Below, in pieces: positions 55,587-64,000 of a DNA stretch of 64,000 nt; the stretch's first letter is position 1, and every line of letters begins with the position of its first letter. The notes beneath the pieces are model-generated. The model had not been told where the DNA came from, ran no database searches, and worked only from the letters and a program-made list of their open reading frames with translations. Source of the stretch: Uranotaenia lowii (Eukaryota; Arthropoda; Insecta; Diptera; Culicidae); NCBI RefSeq assembly GCF_029784155.1, contig NC_073693.1, positions 237,650,447-237,714,446 on the forward strand. The letters run 5' to 3'. The position numbers were made by a program, and so were the translations under genes.

Positions 55587-56329
55587 TAAGCTAATTTTTC
55601 AATGAATTTGAAACATTGTTTGAGTTGGCTTTAATCTGTATGGGAGCCCTCTCTTTCTCAGGTGGGGGATTTTGCGATGATCCTCCAGGGGAAGGCTTTG
55701 TCGAATCGAACTTTTTTTTTTTTTTTCAAATTCCGCTCGTGTAATTATTGCATTATAAGCTGGATTTTCCCTATATCTTTAGTCAAACATTTAACATGGA
55801 AAACGTAATGTTAAAAAGTAATGCAGAATGATTGAGACTATAAAACCAAAAACAATCCTCTTTTATTTTACGTGCTTATGACTTTCAGAATATCTGAGCA
55901 AGAGAAAACGTATCACAGCCCTCACGACTGTAATAGCGTATCCTATGCTTCCAACATGTAGGAAACCAAAAAAGTCGCGCAACATAAGCCGAGCCGGTGT
56001 GTTTATCTAGCTACACGCGAATCAACAAGTGGAGCAGCCGGTAAACCGTTCTGTTTTTCCACCGGCTTAGAGCTGACCACTTCTACCCGGTGATTTCTAT
56101 GAGTGTATTTGTGTCTTTCAGCTGCTCAATTGAGCTGCCCGTTAGGGGGGTATCAATGATCAATTATTTATGTATTTAAAAATGTATTTTGAAATTTTGT
56201 TGGCATTTGTTGACGGTTCAGTCATGAGAAGTATGTTTTTGAAGTCATGTTCTAGAAACCAACTGATTTTTCAAATGTTTTTTAAGCAAAGCTTCAACGA
56301 TCAACCCTAGGAAAAAAACTTACCGCCAG
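55587..56329. other. Noncoding with a Helitron-like scrap
   Basis: A gtatgggagccctctcttt block near 55638 matches the Helitron minisatellite at 57.5-59 kb. The rest is unrecognised. Confidence 0.4.
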
Positions 56330-57252
56330 CCAGGTTTCGCGCCTCGGCCTGTGTTGAGATCGCGCGTCGCTCTTCTGATCTCGCGCGTTCGCGATTCTCC
56401 GCGGTTGATCCTCGCGAGCTCTCGCTGAATTGGAGCCTCGCCGTGTGTTGGTTTGCTGGTGCTGTTGTGGCCGTTTATCTCAAGTTCCTCATCATCAGCA
56501 GCTCAATTCCAGCCCAGCCCAGCCGTTCTTCGTCGTTTGCTGGCAGTTTGGTTAGTCGAGTGAAAGACTTCGATGCGTGCGGAAGCAACAAACCTGTTTC
56601 TCCACGTGTGAACTTTTTCTCAACCTTTAGCAGTAGTGTTCTTGACAGCTAGTACCGATCTTCCGTTCGGGATTTCAACTTCTAGCCTCCCTGAGGCCTA
56701 CCGGATTACCTTTTCTGTAAGGATAGATTGTTCTGGTTTTTTTTAAACGTTCGCCAACCGTAAAAGTGAATGGAAGTGAGCTAAATATTGGAATGGTTCT
56801 TCAGAGGGGGGAGATTGTGGTCATTAAAGTGAAATGTGAATATGAAGAAAAAATCCCATAAATACGTTGACATGTGATATTCGAGTTTAAATTCAAAAAG
56901 CAAAAAAAAAAAAAAATGGGTCGAGCTCCGCCGAGAGATGAAAGAGAAACATGGTGGAATTTTTCGCACTTGTGAAATACCTGTTGCGGGGACCGAAAAT
57001 GTGCTTCGCGAAATCGGGGAAGGTGTGCTTGTGACTTAAAAATGGAAAATAAGTTTTAGCGGACGCGATCTTGGAGACTGTGATAAAGGAGCAACGAAGG
57101 AGCAGGAAAAAAACTAGTCTGAATTAATGAGAGCCATATTGTGTATGGCTGCTAAAACTGCGGCTGCTGCTGATTTTGTTGTTGTTGTTGTTCTCGGCCA
57201 AGAAGAAGGATTTCAAATAAGGAGAAAACCAGTCGCGGATCAAGCCTGCGCA
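56330..57252 (+). promoter_or_regulatory. Putative promoter and 5' UTR exon of a gene to the right
   Basis: A sharp rise in GC and CpG at 56330-56600 (gatcgcgcgtcgctc, ctcgcgcgttcgcg) is followed by a leader-like stretch without transposon features. A consensus donor CAA|GTGAG lies at about 57252. An in-frame ATG at 57127 opens a 70-codon frame (MRAILCMAAKTAAAADFVVV) that runs past the donor. A (GTT)n tract codes the Val run. Strand and function are inferred from the donor and composition; no downstream coding exon lies in the window. Confidence 0.4.
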
Positions 57253-57489
57253 AGTGAGAATTCCATTGGTGGAACGTTGTCAGGGATCAGTGGGCTTCAG
57301 CACACTTCGTTGATTACTGAAGTTGAACTAATTGATTGATTTTCAATCAAAATTTTAAAGCAATTTATGGAGCTTAAAGCCTTTTAGACTTCCTTGTGAT
57401 TCTAAATTTATTTCTAGCTGATCCAGTGTGCTTTGCTTTAACTTTGAAAATTATTAAAATTATGAAATTCTTGAAAGTTATTTGATTTT

Positions 57490-59035
57490 TTTTGTACATA
57501 ATTTAGAATGAAATCTCTACATTATTCAGAAAATGCAATCGCTACCTCTTTCCACCTCTTTACTGAAAGATGGGAGAAATATTTAGTAATCAATCGTAGA
57601 AATATTTCTCTTAACCAAATTTGGTTACAATAAAATAACACAAAAGTGATACAAAAAAGTATCTATGTATAAGGGCCCCCTCCCTCCTTACTATCTCCTC
57701 CCTGGAATGCGGAAAGCTTACCAATTGATTATAGAAAAATTTCTCTTTCTCAAATACCCTCCCGTATCAAATTTTATTTCATTTCCTTGATAATGTTATG
57801 CCAAAAATATAGATGTTCCTATTTTCCATGTACTGGAAAAAGATAGGGGTATGAAACAATCATTGAAACCTTTTTTTTTCCATTCGCTTGATATCTGAAT
57901 TTTCTTCCCATGCCAAATTTGTTTCCCTTTGCTTGTTAAGTTTGGAGTAATGTATAAATTATATGGAGCCCCTTCCATCCTTCTTATCTTCCCAGCGGGT
58001 GGAGAAGGGTTGCTGAGTCATCATAGAACTCTTTTTCGTACCCAAAACCTTACCATGCCAAAGTTGATTCCATTTGCTTGATCACTTCTCGAGATATGCA
58101 ACAAAATGGTATGAAGGTTTTCCTTCTCCGCTTGCCATCCCCCCTTTTTTGGAAGAAGGAAAATAGGGATGGATCTCGTAAACAAACGCCCTCCAATGCC
58201 AAATTTGTAAAGGGGTCCCTTTCCCCCCTTCCTCACTGGATGGCGGAAAGAGTACCAAATAGTCATAGAAAAAATCCTCGGATCCAAATACCCTACCTTG
58301 GAATATTTTTTTGATTTTGCCTGATCAGGGGGACTGATCTCAACTGAACCGACTGAAAAGAAGGAGGGGCCTCAAACTCTCATAAAAACATTCCTCGTAT
58401 CTAAATACCTTCCCATGCAAAATTTGGCTCCATTTACTCGATAAGTCCTCTAGTTAAGCAAACTATAATATGGGAGCCCTTCTCCTCACTTCATATCTTC
58501 TCATTGGAAGGAGGGAGGGGTATCAAACCGTTTTAGAAACATCTCCCGTAACCAAATACGCTTCCATGCCAAATTTGGTTCTATTTCCATGATCAGAAAA
58601 TTTATAAATTGGCATTAAAACCTATAGCAGGCTCGGTTTCAAAGAAGAAACCAAAATTATATTGATTATTCAGTACAAAATGTTTAATTTTCCCATACAA
58701 ACCTGATAATTTAAATTGACTCATGTAAACGTAATTAAAAATTCTGCAAAAAATCATGGATATGTTTTGGACCAAAACGAAGCTTTTAAGACCCTAGATT
58801 TTGAGAAATTCAAAAATGACCCCAAATCGACTCAGTCTAATGAACAGTTCTCGAGTTATTCAAACATCTTTCTTTTGTTTGGAAGGCCTCCTCCCCCCTT
58901 CCAGATAGGAAGAGGTGTCCCAAACTATTACAGGAACCTTTCCCTGCCCCCAAAGATCTCCCTTGCCAAGTTTTACGCAAATCGGTTTAGTAGTTTCCGA
59001 GACTATAATAGGGAACAGACAGACAGACAAAAAAA
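57490..59035 (-). mobile_element. Helitron-derived minisatellite array
   Basis: Several diverged units of about 180 bp, each with (c)catgccaaatttg(a/g)tt, a gttatgc-like word and a pyrimidine-rich cccttcctcc block. The array ends in gtttccgagactataatagg and cagacagacagac, the inverse of the 5' region of the Helitron at 48221. Open frames across it are incidental. Confidence 0.65.
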
Positions 59036-59982
59036 CCAACTTTTCGTCATATTTCAAAAAATTAAGCCATCTAGCCGGTTTTTGAATTCTTCTGGCCATG
59101 AATTCCAATTTCTGATATCTAGATTCTAAATTTGGTATTCTCAATTTCGATTTTTGAATTTTAAGTTTTGAATTTTGAACTCTGAATTCTGAACTCTGAA
59201 TCCTGGATTTCAAACTAGGAGTAGGTATTGAATTTTGAATTTGATTTTTCTTAAATTCAGAATTTCAAAAACTTTCTGAATTTTGTTTTTCCAAAATCAT
59301 AAAGTTGTTCAAAATTGAGATTTTTTTTAATGACATCGCTTTGAGGATAAATGAATAATTAGTGAATCAGGCCCTGGCCTTTTTTGAATTTTTGGAATTC
59401 CCCTTCTATGGAATCGATACAAAAATGCGCCATAGGCAAACACCTTCACTTTTTTTCGCCGAACTCAAAACGGTGCCCATTCCAGGTACCAGAAATATGA
59501 TTTAATTGGTTTGTATCATGTCAGCCCGGTGGCCAATTAGAGCGGCTCAATAATTGTCAAACCATCATCATTGGGGTTTCGATTCTTCGATTGGGGTTTG
59601 TTGCTAAACAAATCTGAACCTCGGTAACCAAACGCTTGAAGGTTGTCTGAAAACTTTTGGTGGATTTCCGGTGTTGTTTTCTCGCTTTTTTTTTCTTTTT
59701 GTAGATGATTAATTGCTTGTGGACACTTTGAATTCAATCCCAAATCTTACAACTGGTAATCAAAATTGATTCGGTTTATCGACTTAAAAACTATAGTCTG
59801 ATTTCAAGTTATTTTTTTATGTATTACTGGAAAAACTGTTTTGCTAAATAGTATTTCAAAATTTTTAAAGAAAATGAAAGATAGGTAAAGCAGATGCTTA
59901 TTAGAAGAAAATGTATAGGTGTTGAAATTGAGCCAAGAGCATAATTATTTTATGAATAGTTTCAAAGTTGCGTTCTATAGAC
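59036..59982. other. AT-rich with ttgaattttgaa simple repeats
   Basis: Runs of (t)gaattt(t)gaa words at 59090-59300; otherwise nothing recognised. Confidence 0.45.
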
Positions 59983-60424
59983 TAAGGTTGTTAGATTTTT
60001 TCCAGCACTTACCCGGGCCGTACAAATCCAGGCTATTTTGTCTGAAAACCTAGCAAAATCCGGGCATTTGATTTCAGAATTCTCGATCATAATCCGGGCC
60101 AAATCAAGAAAAAAAACTTATAAAAAAAATTTTGCATCAAAATTTATCAGCAGACTTTACCGCATTTTAGGCTTCCAAAAATCCTTCATGATTATTTTTT
60201 TGAAGTTTGCTCAAAAAATTTCGTTTCAGACGCATAAATAACAAATTTTTACAACATAATTTGTTTTTTAAACTTTGATTTTTGAATGAGAATGAGAATA
60301 AACCCGGGCAACACTCGGAGTTTTCCAATGAAATCCGGGCTATCGAGCCGGACCAGATTCTTCCCAAATTGTATATCAAGTATCCGGGACAACCCGGATA
60401 AAACCAGACAATCTGGCGACCTTA
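59983..60424. mobile_element. MITE with TAAGGT ends
   Basis: The left end TAAGGTTGTTAGATT pairs imperfectly with the inverse of the right end (TAAGGTCGCCAGATT). The interior has repeated ccgggc(a/c)a words. 442 bp, noncoding. Flanking ctatagac and ttctagac are similar but not identical, so the target duplication is unproven. Confidence 0.55.
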
Positions 60425-61836
60425 TTCTAGACCCTTTGTCAGGCATCAATTGAATGGCTGGAAGAAGTAATAGCGAGAAGCACAATTACGTTCACCCATA
60501 CATCAAACCAGTAATGCCGAAATATGTTCTGTGTGTTTTCGTAAATAAATTCTAACATTCTGTGATTTGAGCTGGACATTTTGTGATGTGATGGAAATAG
60601 CACAAGTTTCGTTTTAATGTTATGAAAAATTGAGTCTTTTTTACATTTTACTTGAGAAAATACAATTTAAATTAACAATCTTATCATGATTTTTCAAAAC
60701 ACAGTGAAAATCCAAAGTTTATGTTGACAAAAAAAAATTTTTTTTTTTAAACATGTATGTGGAAAATGAAAAAAATTAGTGAAATCTGTGAAAATTTTCA
60801 GAGTTATATATTATGTGACACAGATTTTGTGATGAAAATTTGCTCAAAATTCTGTGAAATTACAGATTTTTTTGTAATTTTGGCAACCTTCGATCCGACC
60901 CGTTGCACAATGGGAAAATTTGGACCTGAAATCACGAAATATAGAAACGACAGATTTCATGACTTGAAAGAAACTCCGTCATTCAAATTTAATCTTTAAT
61001 TCTTCCTTCTAAAATTTTCGTCATAACGTTCACCGAAAAGCCTAGCACATTTAATTGAAAGATGAATGATATTTTCCCAAACTTTGAAAAAGATCATTCA
61101 AAATTTGCAACCAACAAAAAAAATCTTTCAAAGTTTTCGAGACATGGGCTACAGATATCGTTGCGTTACATCAGCTCTTTTTAAAGGTTTTAATATTATT
61201 TAACGTATTGAAAATTGCTGATCTAGCCTACGGAAGAAAATATGGGTGAGTGTTGAATAGAAAAATATAAAAAAAAGTATAATAATTTTAGTTCTTTGGG
61301 TTTTTTTTAAAATATAAACAATATCATTCTGTGACTTGCTCCGAAAAACTTTTGACGCTAATCTGTGATGCTATTTTCAGAAATTCCATAAGAAAATCAT
61401 GTCAATTACATAAAAATGATAAAACGATTATAATAAAAAAAAATAAATAAATAAACCAAACATCGATAAATTTAGTAAATTTACTTGCAGGTAAACAGTA
61501 CGCATTACCAAAGTCATAAAATTTTCATGAATAAGCTTAATTCATGAAATCTGTAAAAAATTCAAGAGCAGAGAATGTCAACAGAAATTTGACGAAGTTT
61601 GATTCAAAATCTGCGAAATTATCATTTTTCCTGAGATTTTGACAACCTTAACATGCAATGTAATAATGCAATGAACTTATAAAAAACCTCAAATTCAAAT
61701 TTTTCATCTTTTGTTGAAAAAAAATCTGGTCTTCGAGAACAAAATTTACATCGTGAAATGATAAAAAATTGTATTCAAACCAAAAAAAATGTTTTTCTTA
61801 GATATCGGTTCAAATCTTTTTGAATTTATTCAATAA
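60425..61836. other. AT-rich repeat remnants
   Basis: The phrases ttttggcaacctt (about 60880) and ttttgacaacctt (about 61637) and (a)ttctgtgaaatt words recur, suggesting two diverged copies of a repeat. No coding signal. Confidence 0.4.
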
Positions 61837-63010
61837 CTAGCTGACCCGGTTTGCTTAGCTACAACTTCTAAAACTTATGTATATTTTACAAAAGAGATTA
61901 ATTCTTAAGTTTTCTGTTTTCAAAACCTGACCTAAGTTTTTTTTCTAATCATTATTTTGTAACTAAAGTTAAGACTCTGTGTTTATTCCTAAATTCTGCC
62001 AAAATCAATGTTTAGCTTGTATAAAATTCCTTTTTCAAGCCAGATTTGGTTCCTTTTGCTTGATCAGTTTTCACACATTAAAAATAAAACTTTGAGAGTC
62101 CCCATGTTTAATGATGAAGAAAACATTTATCGCACTCTAATCCCTTCTATTTAAAATTTTCTTGAATATTCCTAGAGTTAGGAGTCTTAAATTATTATTT
62201 CCATATACTTTTCTATGCCAAATTTGAGCCCATTTGCTAAAAACATTATCGAGTTATGCTTGAAATTCTTTGAATGCTCCTTCTTCTCCATTCATCACCC
62301 CCCCCCCCCCCCCTCTTCTAGAGGGTTCCCGAATAAGCATAGAAACATTTCTTCATCAGAAAAACCCTCTGCTTCTAAGTTAGTAAGTTAGTTTCTTTCG
62401 TATGACTTATTCTAAAGATATGCAACAAAAGTATGAGGCTCCCGTCTCCTATTCCTATCTCACTCGTATCAAAATACAATCCCATAAAAAAAATCGGTGC
62501 CTTTCGACTGATCAACTCTCGACATCTTAAAAAAACTGTGGAGGTCTCCTTCTCTTTTCCTATTTGTTTACTGGGATCAAGAAGGGGTCTCAAAACACCA
62601 TAGAGTCTTTTCCCGTATCCAAATATCCTCCCATGTCTTATTTAATTTCATTTACTCAATTATTTAACCAGTCATGCCGAAAATTGTATGGGAGCCCTCC
62701 TCCCTTTCTGTTAATCCAATGGAAGGTGGGAAGAGCTTCAAACCATCTTGCGAATATTTTTTTCATTCAAATACCCTCGCATGCCAAATTTGATTCCTCT
62801 CACTCGATTTGTTATCGAGTATTGTAAAAATGTTTATGCCCCCCCCCCCCTCCTCTCTTTCTATTCTACCAATGCAAACCGGAAAGAGTCTCAAACATTC
62901 AGAGAATTAAAAAAAAATATATCATATCAAAATATCCTCCCATATCAATTTGGTTACATTTGCTCGAATTTAAGAATAAAAATTGTATGAACCCCTCCCC
63001 TCCCTTCCTA
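61837..63010 (-). mobile_element. Helitron, 3' end on the minus strand, 5' truncated
   Basis: On the minus strand the terminus reads CCGGGTCAGCTAG then T, identical to copy 2's end at 50599, preceded by a weak hairpin. Rightward the sequence is the same catgccaaatttga / pyrimidine-rich minisatellite as at 57.5 kb, including poly-C runs near 62299 and 62838. No 5' TC terminus was found. Confidence 0.7.
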
Positions 63011-63640
63011 TATACCAGTGATTGAATTTTGCTGAGCATGAGTTGATCAACCATCTCTCACTCAACGCTTTACTCGGAAGCAAAGGTTGATTTGAGGCAG
63101 CGAAAACGACTAAACCGATGATGTATACGCTCTCAAAATGGCCCGACTTCATGAAGCAATATACATTCGAGGCAGCGAATCCAAAAAACCAAACGAATGG
63201 CTCTCACTCATCTCCTGTTAAAACATTGAGGGAACCGAATTCAAAAGGCAGAGCAAACCCGAGTCTCCTCGTTCGTGCCTGGATCGAATGCGTGAGGTTT
63301 TTCTGCTATTGCTATTATTGCACAGCAACCGCACGCAGGCAGCTAGTTTTTTCATTTCTTTTTCTTCCCCCCTCTTTGCATCATACGTTGCGGGCCTGTG
63401 CAATGAAAAAAGTTCGGTTGTTTTGTTGTTGCCTCAACCTTTGTGGCGAGGTTGAAGATGTTCTCCTCAACGACAGTTATCGGCTGGAGTTATTCAAATT
63501 CAATAACGTAAATGAGTATGTGTGCCTCGTCTTCTTCATGCATCATGTAGCAACCGAACGTTGAGAGAGTTCGTTCGGGGCAGCAAATGAATAGTATCTC
63601 TCAGAGCAGATCCTCCTCATGGGGGGAGGTTTGAAAGAAT
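63011..63640. other. Unassigned moderately GC-rich stretch
   Basis: A 148-codon open frame (63118-63564, +) exists but has no recognisable domain or splice context. Words such as gaggcagcgaa recur (about 63093 and 63170). Confidence 0.35.
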
Positions 63641-64000
63641 GTAGGGGAGGAGCGGGCTATATGCGCCTATTAAGCAGAACACTGATTTAATCAAATATCA
63701 TATCGAATAGGTGTACAAAAACTATATACACGGGTGCAGGCATCTGTTTTCCATACATTGTAGTAATTTTTATGTAAAAATTTTCTTCTGTTTCCAAGAA
63801 AACGATTTAATTATAAGTGTTGTCTAAAATGCCGAACCTCAAACCGTGCGGGCTAAATGCGCCTATTTATGTTTTGAACAAAATTTCTGTTTTTTGGGCA
63901 ATATTTCCGTATAATTTCATTGAAACTGCTAGAAAGTAATAATTTCCGTACGATAAAGCTGAAGTTTTATAAAAATCTATGTATATGATAATTTTATGGA
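63641..64000 (+). repeat. Dispersed repeat, copy 2
   Basis: Matches 51150-51430 from gggctatatgcgcct onward (aagcagaacactgattt, ccgaacctcaaaccgtg). It continues to the window end with weaker similarity. Confidence 0.8.

Noticed and set aside
63118..63564. 148-residue plus-strand frame near the window end
   Set aside because: Composition is mixed, with no domain, splice sites or homologous family recognised.

Overview
The window looks like a piece of a large, repeat-rich dipteran genome, most likely a mosquito. It is AT-rich, has spliced genes with short introns, and carries E2F1 sequence of insect type. It also holds DD37E Tc1/mariner transposases of the kind described from mosquitoes, an RTE-clade LINE and Helitrons with CGGGTCAGCTAGT-type 3' ends. 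The species cannot be named from sequence alone. Coding sequence is well under a tenth of the window; most of the rest is transposons, often nested.

Layout. 1-6.88 kb: a 75-bp satellite, two clusters of TGACGTCA palindromes, a 1-kb TIR element and a TTAA-flanked MITE. 6.88-13.63 kb (+): a multi-exon gene for a mosaic type II membrane protease-like protein. In order it has a cytoplasmic tail, one TM helix, a SEA domain, an EGF-like domain, a very long Pro/Glu/Ser/Thr stalk, five LDLa repeats, SRCR and the start of a trypsin-like domain. One base appears to be missing in the last LDLa repeat, and the rest of the protease domain is absent. 13.9-17.3 kb: an R1-like LINE fragment split by a hAT MITE, then a large palindrome that runs into a gap of exactly 500 N (17304-17803). 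18.2-19.8 kb (+): the last three exons of E2F1 (marked box and pocket-protein-binding C-terminus). Its DNA-binding exons are also missing, so both genes lose parts next to the same gap.

22.7-31.7 kb: three copies of an unnamed 1.04-kb terminal-inverted element, an RTE LINE remnant, and a Tc1-like element with long inverted arms (27132-31574). The Tc1-like element has swallowed one 1.04-kb element and a CACGG-ended element that carries a decayed, intron-containing gene copy. 31.7-45.4 kb: a TA-flanked MITE, a hAT MITE, two dead DD37E elements (one split by a 2-kb palindromic TTAA element), a small hairpin array, a pair of inverted tRNA-like modules between 0.43-kb direct repeats, and a tRNA-headed SINE. 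46.1-50.6 kb: two head-to-tail Helitrons. 52.4-55.6 kb: a CACAGC-ended element containing a 911-bp element with 29-bp TIRs and a 9-bp target duplication. 56.3-57.25 kb: a CpG-rich block that looks like a promoter and 5' UTR exon of a gene continuing to the right. 57.5-63 kb: Helitron-derived repeat arrays, a MITE and AT-rich remnants.

The genes shown do not form a pathway. The best leads are the mobile structures and the probable assembly defects that truncate the two host genes. Everything was read by eye; element boundaries are approximate unless target duplications are stated.
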